From the NCBI GenBank assembly GCA_934047225.1, contig OW203991.1, positions 8,060,001-8,124,000 on the forward strand: a stretch of DNA of 64,000 bases. The letters run 5' to 3'. Origin of the DNA: Ypsolopha sequella (lineage: Eukaryota > Arthropoda > Insecta > Lepidoptera > Ypsolophidae). The position numbers and the translations under genes were made by a program. The notes below the pieces were generated by a model. The model was not told where the DNA came from. It made no database searches and saw only the letters and a list, made by a program, of their open reading frames with translations. Shown here piece by piece: positions 45,538 through 56,492 of the stretch (position 1 is the first letter of the stretch; every line of letters starts with the position of its first letter).

Positions 45538-46064
45538 ACATAACGCGAGCGATTTATGCGATAGCTTCATTGACCCAGTGATTATTGTGAATATATGGAC
45601 GTACAGATAGACAGATGAACAAAATAATTATGGTAGAAGTCTACAGGCCTACACATACACATGTCCCCGTCCGTCCTTTGTGTCTCCACCCTCCCTCGGT
45701 GTGTACATCTAGCTGAGTGGGCCCGTCGATTCTCCATCAAAATCATAACAATTAACTTAAAATCCGGTAGATTATAAAACATTGTACAGGTTTTTGTTAG
45801 GTTTAAAAATTACTTGAAAAAAATCCTACCTTGTAATAACAATGTCACTCGTAAAATTATTAAAATGTCACAGCTTTAACAATAACCCTGTAGCAGAAAG
45901 GTACATTGTTTTTAACTGGAAGCTGTCATTTTAGGTATTAACAAAACCTAAATTATATAAAAGCTAGACAAATGAAACTTAGAACGTTTTCATTGGTATG
46001 CAAACTACATCTTATACTGATAATTTGGGATCATTGTTGACATACGTTTGTCGTTTTATGGCTC
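45538..46064. other. Intronic sequence, no clear feature
   Basis: Unique AT-rich DNA. The CTGTCC-like patch at 45660-45740 has no repeat match I can name. Confidence 0.4.
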
Positions 46065-46470
46065 GTACATTAATAGTAGTTTATGCTACTAGGGCGAAAA
46101 GGAATAAATTACGAGGACGATTTAAAACACGAGCGTAGCGAGTGTTTTAAACGTAACCGAGTAATTTATTGCTTTTACGCCCGTGTATCATACTACGTTT
46201 TTCAATGCATAGTGTGAGGAAATGAAAATAAATATAATCTTGTGAACTTTAAATTATAATTGGCTCAAAAGGTACCGTACCCAGAGCCGTTAAACAGTGG
46301 AAAAAAAAGTATAACATCTATGGTACACAGGAAAGGCTGCAGGTTAGCCAACCATTGTAAATAAATAAAAAAAATAATAATAATAAAGCCCTAGGGCAAA
46401 ATAATCGACTTTTTGTTCGATTTTGATGCATAAAAAGTGGGCCTTTACGAGCACATGCATTGAAAAATAA
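46065..46470. repeat. 400-bp dispersed repeat, copy 2
   Basis: Inverted relative of 10340-10745, including ACCGAGTAATTTATTGCTTT and GGAAAGGCTGCAGGTTAGCC. Confidence 0.82.
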
Positions 46471-47734
46471 TAAATATTCTGTATCCTCTGAAGATGGATT
46501 GATTTCCGAAACCGGTTGGGAAGTGTGCAACGGGAAGTGTGCAACAAATATAATTATGTTATGAAACAACTAGTACAAGTGTTTATGTTCAAAATCAAGA
46601 TGCTTTCTATGTTTCATCAAGTGCCGACAATCGCAAGTATAAATCATGTGATAATTTGGGCTTTATAGTCTTATCCAGACCGAAGCTACGAGGGTTTGAA
46701 AATAAGACAGAACGCTTAGAGAAAAGGTACGTAGTGCCCTGCTTCCTTTGGCTCGTCTTGGCGAGGGCACTACTCAGAACGTTCAATATCAACGCGCATT
46801 GCATTACGACGTTAATTCCAATAACAATTTTAATAAGCAATACTTTCCATATATTTTAGTGCCAAAACCATACAAATACCAATAGCGGTTTCAAAGAAAT
46901 AACCAATTTTAGTCTAAAAGAGCTTGATTTTAGACAATGAAAATTATACTGTTTCTTATACGCGAGAATAATTTCCCACAATATAGTTTTTTTTAATCTT
47001 ATTTGTTTATAAGCCATAAAAATAATTACAATGTTGCTTAAACTTTAGATGTTATGATGATGTGTAAAACAGTTGTGATTACTACTATGAGTATTTTTAT
47101 GATATTCAGATCTAAGGTTCAGTGAGTCTATTATGAAACTTACAAATCTATCACTATATTCGGCCGTGAACCCTGAACTTAAGATTTGATGGAGAAAGAA
47201 GAGAAAATCGCCAGTAGAGCATCGAGTTTCATTTGTTCTTTGCAGTTTAAATAACAATATATAATTTTTTCATAAATTTCAAGCACACCGTTTAAGAGAA
47301 ATAAAAAAAATAAAAAAATAAAAATATGTTTATTTGCAACCAAAAAGATATGTATACAAAAATATTGTATGCACTATTTCTATATTATTTGACAAGTGTG
47401 TCTTTTATAAACTCTAATCCCCACATTAGGATAACATTATCAATAGGAGTAATTTTGGGAATAGGCGCCACGGTTCTTACAACCACAACATTATCGAGAT
47501 CGTGTTTACCAACATTGCTGAATTACTGTAGCAACTAAATTATGTCACTAACAACATTTTTAGAACATCGTTAAAAAACACTACAATGGATAGTATTTGT
47601 ATTCTTTGTAGTAATCAAAACAAAATTAGCTGCTTGCTATAATACGCTTCATGAAAATGTCACCGAATGTGTACAAAAGTACAACTGATATACGTGAATC
47701 TAAATTATGCAGCATTAGTTTCTAGGACCATCTT
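46471..47734. other. Intronic sequence, no clear feature
   Basis: AT-rich unique DNA with an A/T-only patch at 47300-47325. Short frames here have no recognisable motif. Confidence 0.4.
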
Positions 47735-47945
47735 TTGTCTTCGGTCTGCGGAAGACAAGGTCCAATTTGTGCCGGAAGTACGGCGATAGGGCTCACCACC
47801 CATCGCGTTGGGACGTACCAATCGTCGGTGAAGCTTGGATATACGAGTGGCATGTGACATTTCACAGTTCACACTCTGAAACACCTCTGAGTCATAGGCT
47901 CTGACACTCCCTTCGGGGATTCATGTCGTGACAATATATTTTTTA
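47735..47945. repeat. SINE fragment
   Basis: CATCGCGTTGGGACGTACCA, AATCGTCGGTGAAGCTTGG and GGGGATTCATGTCGTGACAA match the SINE at 61945-62570. The tRNA-like head is absent. Confidence 0.65.
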
Positions 47946-48137
47946 CACGACTACCCCCAAAAAAAGGGGTGTATTGTTTTCAGGGTTCATGTTTGTATTT
48001 TTCTTTATTCCATCATATCTTTTGAACGCTTTAACCAATTTGGATGAATGATGTGTTATTAGAATCTCTATACCAACCGGATTGGTACTGGGTATAAAAG
48101 TAATAAAAAAAATTTTTTTTACTCATTCGACTGATGC

Positions 48138-48172
48138 CGACCCCAAAGTGGGCCGAAATATGTATATATCGA
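48138..48172 (+). repeat. CTGATGCC...GAAATAT hairpin motif
   Basis: CTGATGCCGACCCCAAAGTG then GGCCGAAATATG, the same plan as at 9683 and 18014, here as a single copy. Confidence 0.6.
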
Positions 48173-48245
48173 AAATACCGTAATTGTATTTTTTCTTGTG
48201 TTAAGAAGTATCAAACTAAATAAATAATAAAAAATATAAAAAGAC

Positions 48246-48275
48246 CTGCAGTGCAGTGCAGTGCAGTGCAGTCAG
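48246..48275. repeat. TGCAG microsatellite
   Basis: Five repeats of TGCAG. Confidence 0.95.
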
Positions 48276-48560
48276 GGGACATACAAAACAACACGTAGAG
48301 TTATCCCGTGACTGGGTGTCGTTAATAAGTTCATTTTGAAATTATGGCAGTCGTGTTTTTTAATACTTTTTTGTAATTTGTCGGATTCCGTCTAACAGTT
48401 TAAGAAAGCTAAGTATAACGAATTTGTTGAAAGTTGGCGAATAATCAGTATTGGACACCTGAAGTACACAAAATCTTCGATGTCCAGACATTTTGAAAAC
48501 TCATGTGCGGTGTTAAATTAATCGTATGGTCAAGTAGATTATTATGTCACAGTTTTTCTA

Positions 48561-48944
48561 TTAAGGTGGGTGGATGGTCCAAGGCAGCTTTTATAAAAAG
48601 TTTGCGGGAACCAATAACGAAGACAAAAGTCGTATAGTTTCATTCTGTTACTTTTTTCTACACGTTTAAATAATTTTATACTCGTAAATAATCGTTTTTG
48701 TTTTTAACAAAATATTTTGACAGTATAATTTTGCAATTTAAAACTTTCATACATTGGATTGTGAAAGTTTTAAATAGCAAAATTAGATTGTAAAACAGTT
48801 GGTTTGTAAAAAAACGTATTATTCGCGGGTGTAAAGTTGATGGAACATGTCCGAAAAGGTAACAGAATTAAATAATAATACTTCTGTCGTCGTTATTGGT
48901 TCCCACAAGTTTGTATGAAGATTGCCTTCGACCATCCACCTTAG
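48561..48944. mobile_element. TTAA-type element with 55-60-bp inverted ends
   Basis: TTAAGGTGGGTGGATGGTC at the left and GACCATCCACCTTAG at the right (the last base of the TTAA has changed). The match continues to AACCAATAACGA. A central hairpin is AAAACTTTCA / TGAAAGTTTT. Confidence 0.8.
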
Positions 48945-49048
48945 CACGTTTCATGTCTGCCCTTCATTTTTCATTTTCATATATTAATAAAAACATAGCT
49001 TCATACGATCTAATTTACGGCGGGTTTCAGACGTTTTGTAATTTTTTT

Positions 49049-49620
49049 ATATACCGTGAAAATTTACACTTTTTGAAGTTATTTATCTGCTCTTTTAATG
49101 AAGTTCCAAGTAAAATAAATTAGTATAACAATTTTGGGACCTTTTACTAGATTTTGGTCTATCAGAAACGCGATAGGAGGAATTTCATTCGATAGAAATA
49201 ATTATTGAAATCAGGTCTAAATTTACATAATGAACAGAAAATCACTTGTACTATCCCACAAATTTATTTAATACTTCCTTTCCCAATAAATTTGTGGGAT
49301 AGTACAAGTGATTTTCTGTTCATTATATATTCCAAGTTCCACCAAGTGCCAACAATCAACAGTGTAAACATTCTAAATTTACACATTTTTTGATATTCTG
49401 ACAAATTAGGATAGCATACAGACTTGAAAAATATTTATTTAGATGGGTTTTAACTACATCTAAATTACTGGTTATGGAATTTTTTGTAGCTATTTTAGTT
49501 AATTTTGCATTAATTTAAAACCGACTTTTTGTCAATTTTCCCCGATTCCGTCCCTTTCGCACTGCGGGTCTTTCTGCCTGGAGTAACGGGGACCTTTGCT
49601 AGCACGGTATATCACCTTAA
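49049..49620. mobile_element. TTAA-family element with a nested hairpin insert
   Basis: Left TATACCGTGAAAATTTACAC, right CACGGTATATCACCTTAA. Relative of 27811-28234 and 33459-33881. Interrupted by the insert at 49226-49370. Confidence 0.8.
49226..49382. mobile_element. Insert with 41-bp perfect hairpin and 12-bp duplication
   Basis: TAATGAACAGAAAATCACTT... and its exact complement flank a 17-base centre. The host words TCTAAATTTACA occur on both sides of the insert (ending about 49225 and about 49382), a longer target duplication than DNA transposons normally leave. Confidence 0.75.
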
Positions 49621-50494
49621 ACCTCCAAGTCCATGATATAATAATTTTACACTGGCATCATAATTGCATGGTAGATTTTTCTTAGGTATTTTATAAGCAA
49701 CCTAACAATAACCTAGTGTTTTCATAAAATATTTTACAATCTTACATCGACATAATTATCTACTAAAAATTACATACGAATCTACCTTGTGAGATGGAGT
49801 CATTGGTCAGACAGACAACGTGTTAAGAATTTTGTCTATGCTTTTTAATAGTGTTGGTCTAGCTAGCCAATCAATGACATTGGTATAGAATGTCGTTGTA
49901 GATACATAGATTTCAAACACTAATAAAAGTCTTCTCGTACGAGTTTCACTATTTTATTTACTTAATTATTGCGACTAGTTTCGTCTATTTGACATCGTCG
50001 GGCTAATATTAGTGTTAGAATGAAGTTCCATCAAGGAGTCACACCTTACAGTATAAATTGCAAAGGCCTTCTTTTGGCCTTTACAATTTTGCCTTATTTA
50101 AATGTCTTTTTATTTTTAAAGTTTATGAAAAGTTTTAATGTCCATCAGTTTTTTGGTTTTTAAATGGTTTAATGTTTGATTTTTTGTTTTTTATTAATGC
50201 ATGAGTGCCCCGAGAGCGTCTAAAACATAGACTTAGGATATCCTAGAATAGCGTCGAGGGTGGCTGCGATTGGCAGATCAACTCATTATTTTGGCAGCAG
50301 AGACTTGAACAAACAAACCTTATTAACAAAATTGTACAGTTAAATTGAACATTTAAATTTCATGATTAGATTTACCTACTTTCCTAATTAAATTTGGACG
50401 TTAATTGATGCCAATGACAGTAACAGCAACATTTATTGTATCCCAAGTCGTTTTAGCCCGGAGAGTATCGCATTGGAATGAGCCCTGGAGCCGT
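49621..50494. other. Intronic sequence, no clear feature
   Basis: Unique AT-rich DNA, including a short GCAAAGGCC / GGCCTTTAC hairpin near 50058-50090. Confidence 0.4.
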
Positions 50495-50629
50495 ATTTTT
50501 GAATCGTTCTTTTTCAATTCACGTGCAAAAATATATACCTGTCTCATCTTGCAAATGCCAAGTTCTGATGTGCTACGTGAGATGGGTATATACTTTCGCA
50601 CGTAAATTCAAAACGAACGACTCAAAAAC
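50495..50629. mobile_element. Fold-back element
   Basis: TTTTTGAATCGTTCTTTTTC through ATATACCTGTCTCA, with an imperfect complement at the right ending CGAACGACTCAAAAA. Short unpaired centre. Confidence 0.75.
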
Positions 50630-50689
50630 AGGTCTAAAGTTGTGTTGTACACCGTACTTTGTAGAAGAGGTGAATGTGATGTCGCACTT

Positions 50690-50890
50690 GTTTGTACTTG
50701 ACACACTGATGCTATCTCTATTTCTATGTATATTTAACATCTTTTTCATTCCACCCAAAGGTTGCCTGGAAGATATTGCTATTAGCAATAAGTGCCGCCT
50801 TTATACACAATGTCTGTCTTTTATGTGAAAATGTGTTGTAAATTATGTTTGTAAAGGTACAAAATGTGTAATAAATAAAATAAATATAAC
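50690..50890 (+). repeat. LINE 3' tail
   Basis: GGTTGCCTGGAAGATATTGC, ATTAGCAATAAGTGCCGCC and a final AATAAATAAAATAAATATAA. The same tail as in 43161-43708. Confidence 0.7.
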
Positions 50891-51113
50891 CCCAGTGCAA
50901 AATATGAATTTTGAAACTGTTTTAACTATGCATTACAAACTAGTTAAAAAAAATCGAATACCTATTACAACAATATTGATTGTCATTATTAGAACACTGA
51001 AGCCCGTATTTTTATGAACAAACACAATAACCTCATAACCGTAAGAAAATCGTAAGAATATAAATTTCCTTGAAAAACTCTCATAATGAATCGCGTCGCT
51101 TAAAACCCTAGAT

Positions 51114-51533
51114 CAGGGATGGGTAAACTACGGCCCGCGGGCCATCTCTGGCCCGCGAACAGTTGCAATCCAGCCCACGACCTTCGACTCAGAAGTAAAT
51201 AATAACATAAGTTAAAACAAACTTAAATAGTGCACTTGCTTGCATTAAAAAAACTTTGTTCCTATTTTATACCTGCAAAAAATATCTAAGCCCTTATTAC
51301 ATAGTTTACCTGATTTGAATATGTTTAGTTCCCATAAATAAGACATTTTTTGATGTTGTTGAAACCAATGAGAAAAAAAAACTAATATACAAATATTACA
51401 GAATATACAAATACAGAATATACAAATATTTTCGTTTCAATAAAGAATTATGGCCAAAAATTAAAAAACCTGGCCCTCCATAAATAATGTTTGTAAATAT
51501 TGGCCCACGTGGGAAAAAGTTTCCCCATCTCTG
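51114..51533. mobile_element. Non-autonomous hAT element
   Basis: Ends CAGGGATGGGTAAACT / AAGTTTCCCCATCTCTG with flanks CCCTAGAT (51106-51113) and CCTTAGAT (51534-51541), an 8-bp duplication with one mismatch. CGGCCCGCGGGCC near the left end is typical of this group. Confidence 0.87.
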
Positions 51534-53170
51534 CCTTAGATAGAGCTGATGGCCCTCTTTTGTAACAAATACAGTCTCGATGTCCGCTGCACGACCCCAC
51601 AGCAAAATGCCATATGACATTATGCTATGGAAGTAGCTTAAATAAAATATTCTAGCAGTAGCTATATAGTATCAAGAACCAAATTAGAGACTAAAATTAG
51701 GTAAGTCTATCAAGCAACCTTCTGTAATCTGTAAAGGGTTATGTTTTCATTAGCTCCCATTGTTTTGACTCGAATTCTACTTATATAAAATATTTTATTT
51801 TGCTAAATATTTGAACTCTATTTGAACTTTATTGTTTTTAGACAAAAACAAACATTTCTAAATAAATCTGTTACCAACAATGACCTAACATTTAAAAATA
51901 TTTGTTTTAAGTAAAACCGTCTACAAAGGTGAAGATTTTTTTTTATAAAAAGCGATTTTTCTTGGATTATTTACAAAGGGTAAATCAACATGTATTGTGT
52001 TGATAATGTTTAGCCAGTTCACAATGAATGATGTGAACGCTTACCTAATAGGTTACCTTTCCTTGTCAAAACATCTTACAATTAATTCTTTTGCGGGACA
52101 GATCTATTTGTTTGTAGCCATGTTCATTTGTGTTAAATTTTGGGATTCCGTTTTCAAGGAAACTCTTTTATGAAGCTTTGTCTGCAGCAGTTAGCTGAAG
52201 ATCAAGGTGATGAAGTCGTCTAGGTCCAGAACTACTCCAAATCAGATATTTACATGGACATAAACAGAAGGTCATATTTAAAAGTTGACCAGTGTCATAG
52301 AATAATATTTTTCTATGATACATAAATAATAATTACTATTAATATATAATAATATATATAATAATACATAATTACATATTGTCATGACATTTCCCTGAGG
52401 TGTCTGTTACAACAGTCCTCTGTTATAGGTACCCTATTTTCATTTACGATTTTTAGGGTTGCGTACACAAAGGGCAAATCGGAGCCCTATTAATTTCACT
52501 CCGCTGTCCGTCTGTCTGTCCGTGTGTCACGGGTCTCTAGCTCTTAGACGGAATAAGATAGAAACCTGAAATTTTTATGATGTGTAAAATGTTGACCCAA
52601 AACCGAATTTTGAATTTAAAATGTAATTAAATTATTTTTCAGGGGGGCTTCATGTAAGAAAATGGAGCCGAAATTATTTTTTTTACCCTAGCATGTGAAG
52701 TTTCATTGTCTAGAGCTCATTAATTAAGTGATTATAAATATATATATTATTTTTTTATCTTGAAAAATAAAAAATGGGGGCTATCAAATTTACCATATTT
52801 AGAACATTTTTGTTACGGGTTTGAATATCAATTTTACGCATACAAGTTTTTAAATTTATTGACAACCCTATTATAGAACGTAGAGCTCGAACGTAAAGAC
52901 TGACATGTCAACAAATTTTACGAAGTTTAAAGATAAAATGAAAATTACCAAAATAGAAGATCTGGGGTTCTAGCTAGCCTCTGCTATTGATTCCAGACAG
53001 CGCGGCGTCTTTCCATCATACTTGCTCTATTGCACGTTAATTAAAATTACTCTTCTTACATAACTGGTTGTTTCAGTGACAGCCCTCACTCGGTAACAAC
53101 TCTGACACTCTTTGGCGATATATTTCGTGAGTATATTGTTGTGGTCCTGTCTGCTACGATTCATATACAC
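51534..53170. other. Intronic sequence with a GGTTCCGTAC repeat piece
   Basis: 52450-52640 contains AGGGTTGCGTACACAAAGGG and CGCTGTCCGTCTGTCTGTCC, a worn copy of that repeat. The remainder shows no feature I can support. Confidence 0.5.
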
Positions 53171-53171
53171 T

Positions 53172-53317
53172 TCGTTGGCTCACTATTACGAAGTTCAATG
53201 TAAAAAAAAATGGAATAACACAAGGTTCTATGAGTCATTCATTAGCTATTGTTACATAGAACCTTGTATTATTCCTATTTTTTTTTTACATAGAACCTTA
53301 TAATAGTGAGCCAACGA
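53172..53317. mobile_element. Fold-back MITE with 62-bp arms
   Basis: TCGTTGGCTCACTATTACGA... and ...ATAATAGTGAGCCAACGA with an inner AACACAAGGTTCTATG pair. Only about 22 bases are unpaired. Confidence 0.88.
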
Positions 53318-53868
53318 CTTGTCACTCATTTATAAGCGTAAGTCAACGCATTGACGCTCTTCCATTCTACGAAGACGATAATGAGATTTTTTTTTCACAA
53401 TTGGATCAGGGTTTCCGGTAGCGGAACCCTAAATCCTCCATCCTTTATTACGAATCAATGGACACATTGATGGGCCGCGACGACCCACCGCGACGATCGA
53501 TATTAATTCCAGTCACAATCAGACTTGATATTCAGAGAACGACTTCCTAATCAACGCGTATGTATATGCGTCGGCGCAGACACCATTACCATGGTAAACT
53601 GTTCCGAGAAACTTTTCGCACTCGTTTCTTATACCGGGTGTAAATAGAGTGCTCCATACTGGTCATACTAATGTTTTTAAAACATCCGCCTAAATAATTT
53701 AACTTTTTCAAAAATATAGAACATTTTGTAAAACTCCATTTCTTTTTTCTTTTGCGCAGTAAAGAGTTTTAATTGAAAACCAGCCATTTAAATATCATAG
53801 GCATTGGTAATGTATGGCGTATTTGTCCAATATGTATACGAAGCCCTGCCACAAGAGATACTATGTGA

Positions 53869-54398
53869 CAGTGGCGTGCATAGAACTTTTTTTCGGAAAA
53901 GCAATCAGAAGGTCAAGTTTGACAATAAAAAAATAAAAAAAAATAAAAATTATAACACTTTGAAAAATTAAAGTTTGTATGAAAATGTTCACTCTAGGGT
54001 AGGCCTAGGCAGTGCCTACCCGGGCGTCATACAAACTTTCTTTTTTCAAAGTGTTATTTAAATTTCTTTATATTTTTTTTATTGTCAATCTTGACCTTTT
54101 GATTGTTTTTCCGGAAAAAAGTTCTGTGCACGCCACTGGTAGGCAGTGCCTACCCGGGCGTCATACAAACTTTCTTTTTTCAAAGTGTTATTTAAATTTT
54201 TTTATATTTTTTTTATTGTCAATCTTGACCTTTTGATTGTTTTTCCGGAAAAAAGTTCTGTGCACGCCACTGGTAGGCAGTGCCTACCCGGGCGTCATAC
54301 AAACTTTCTTTTTTCCAAGTGTTATTTAAATTTTTTCATTTTTTTTTAATTGTCAAACTTGGCCGCTTTTCCGGAACAAAGTTCTATGCACGCCACTG
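53869..54398. mobile_element. hAT element with its right end in three tandem copies
   Basis: Outer ends CAGTGGCGTGCATAGAACTT and GCACGCCACTG are flanked by a perfect CTATGTGA duplication (53861-53868, 54399-54406). A 134-bp unit starting TAGGCAGTGCCTACCCGGGC occurs at 54006, 54140 and 54274. Each copy ends in the terminal sequence GCACGCCACTG, so two terminal copies are internal. Confidence 0.92.
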
Positions 54399-54574
54399 CT
54401 ATGTGATGTCAAATATGTATACGTAGATGTAATAAAATAATTTTATTACAATCAGTTTTATGTAAGTATTTTAATAAATATAAACTAAAAAATAATTTAT
54501 TATATGCTATAACTATAATTCATAAAAATTCAATAAATATTATTGTTTTCTAAAGCCTTTTCTTATTGTTCGAA

Positions 54575-54612
54575 TATTCGACTGAAGACCACAAGTTGGT
54601 CGAAATATAAAT
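54575..54612 (+). repeat. CTGAAGACC...GGTCGAAATAT hairpin motif
   Basis: CTGAAGACCACAAGTTGGTC then GAAATATAAAT. GACCA pairs with TGGTC. A relative in plan of the CTGATGCC motifs elsewhere in the window. Confidence 0.5.
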
Positions 54613-54706
54613 ATAAATAATAATACATTTAAATATTATTAGAGTGCATGACAAACTAGAAAAGATCAATCAGAAACAAACCCAAAGACAAGAATTTGAA
54701 AAAAAT

Positions 54707-54779
54707 TCCCCGGGCCAGGATTCGAACCTGCGACGTCTTGTTATCAAGACAAGCGCGCTACCAATTGCGCCACCGAGGT
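54707..54779 (-). tRNA. tRNA-like sequence (SINE head or tRNA pseudogene)
   Basis: The minus strand folds roughly as a tRNA. D arm GCGC-AATTGGTA-GCGC, anticodon stem CTTGT/ACAAG with loop CTTGATA, T arm with B box GGTTCGAATCC. The acceptor stem has two mismatches, the loop has T at position 37, and a TGA anticodon would not fit a molecule without a long variable arm. I therefore favour a SINE promoter over a working tRNA gene. Confidence 0.5.
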
Positions 54780-55149
54780 TCCTACCCAGACCGGTGAATT
54801 CTTTCATTACACTTGTCCACTGTTATTTTTGCTTCTGCCTGATATACTAGCTTGTACTGCACATATAGAAACGCTCACGAGGGCGTTATGTGATTTCACG
54901 CCTTGTTCTTAACAAACATATATGTTTATGAATAATTCATAAACATATATGTTATTTTTATACATACCTACAGATTTAAACAGTTGTTAAAAGGCGAAAA
55001 TATATTTTTTAATATACCGGGTGTAAATGGATAAGTATTAAACACCCTGTTTGTAAGAAAAAGGTTATCAAATTATATCAGTATAATAGAATCTTAATTA
55101 TGTATAACTTCATTGACTGTCTTAAAAAGGTTTACGAAGAGCTCGTATT

Positions 55150-55240
55150 GACGTGGAAGCGAAAGAGCTGTCAGGATCGCAGCAGATGCAAATCTGAAGT
55201 CTCTGCCTACCCCACCGCAAAACAAGCGTGTATATATGTA
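55150..55240 (+). repeat. LINE tail fragment
   Basis: GGATCGCAGCAGATGCAAAT, GTCTCTGCCTACCCCACCGC, AACAAGCGTGTATATATGTA. Same family as 13545. Confidence 0.6.
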
Positions 55241-55284
55241 AAGCTTAATTAACATTTGAATATTTTAAAAATAATGTGGTGTCA

Positions 55285-55935
55285 TGTATTGTAACACAAT
55301 TTAAATGCGATTCTTGACAAAAAATATGCCTTTCGAGGAAAGCCCCCCCCCCCCCCAATTTGGTCAGTATACGTCCTAGAAGGAAGTTGTTTTCAAATGT
55401 ATGGTAACAGAATTTAAATGCGATTCTTGACAAAAAATGTGCTTTTCGAGGAAAGCCCCCCCCCCCTAATTTGGTCAGTATACGTCCTAGAAGGAAGTTG
55501 TTTTCAAATGTATGGTAACAGAATTTAAATGCGATTCTTGACAAAAAATGTGCTTTTCGAGGAAAGCCCCCCCCAATTTGGTCAGTATACGTCCTAGAAG
55601 GAAGTTGTTTTCGAATGTATTGTAACACAATTTAAATGCGATTCTTGACAAAAAATATGCCTTTCGAGGAAAGCCCCCCCTAATTTGGTCAGTATACGTC
55701 CTAGAAGGAAGTTGTTTTCAAATGTATGGTAACAGAATTTAAATGCGATTCTTGACAAAAAATGTGCTTTTCGAGGAAGGCCCCCCCCAATTTGGTCAGT
55801 ATACGTCCTAGAAGGAAGTTGTTTTCAAATGTATTGTAACACAATTTAAATGCGATTCTTGACAAAAAATATGCCTTTCGAGGAAAGCCCCCCCTTAATT
55901 TGGTCAGTATACGTCCTAGAAGGAAATTGTTTTCA
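55285..55935. repeat. Six-copy minisatellite with a variable poly-C tract
   Basis: The unit AATTTAAATGCGATTCTTGA...TTTCGAGGAAAG(C)nAATTTGGTC...CCTAGAAGGAAGTTG starts at 55298, 55411, 55522, 55629, 55736 and 55843 (periods 113, 111, 107, 107, 107). The C tracts are 14, 11, 8, 7, 8 and 7. Two unit types differ near ATATGCC / ATGTGCT, in the order A B B A B A. A minus-strand ORF of 127 codons is a by-product. Confidence 0.95.
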
Positions 55936-56492
55936 ACAAGATGTAACCAATTCTTAGTTGTGTAGAAACAAAAACTACATCAAAATAAACAGGGCAACCT
56001 GGAGCATTTTGTATAGTCAGCAAAACAAAATTAATTTTTCTGATTAAAAAATCAAGTCTATAAGTAACAAGTATACATTCGAAAGCGTGTATCAAAATGT
56101 ACTTAAAAAAATGAGGTTTGCGCGTCCTATAATGCTACTAACGTTAGTCAGCCTGATTTTGTCGAAGAATAAAATAGAATAGAATTTTTTTAATTAATAC
56201 ACACAGTACACGAAACGACACAATACAAAAATACACAAAGCACAAAACTGTTTAAACATAATTCTAAATTAATATACCTACAAAAGTTGTCACATGTACT
56301 GTTAAACACTAAACTGGCCGTGGCTTAGCAAATGTTGGAGATTAATCTCCAATGCTGGATCCATTTATTTGAGAAAAAATCGATTCAGCATGTTTTCAGC
56401 AAGATGTGACCAATTCGTAGTTGTGTAGAAACAAGAACTACATAAAAAAACAGGTTTGGCTGAGCCTGGAGCATTTTCTACAGTCAGCAAAA
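55930..56492. repeat. Two direct copies of a 100-bp sequence flanking other DNA
   Basis: GTTTTCAACAAGATGTAACC...CTGGAGCATTTTGTATAGTC at 55930-56030 recurs as GTTTTCAGCAAGATGTGACC... at 56392-56492. The 360 bp between starts with a LINE-like AATAGAATAGAATTTTTTTA end. Confidence 0.75.

Noticed and set aside
47326..47538. 70-codon hydrophobic ORF
   Set aside because: No homology, no splice signals and AT-rich flanks; most likely chance.
54012..54349. Repeated ORFs with a hydrophobic peptide (CYLNFFIFF)
   Set aside because: They translate the tandem right ends of a hAT element; no gene.
55245..55628. 127-codon repetitive ORF
   Set aside because: Product of the minisatellite, whose variable C tracts shift the frame.
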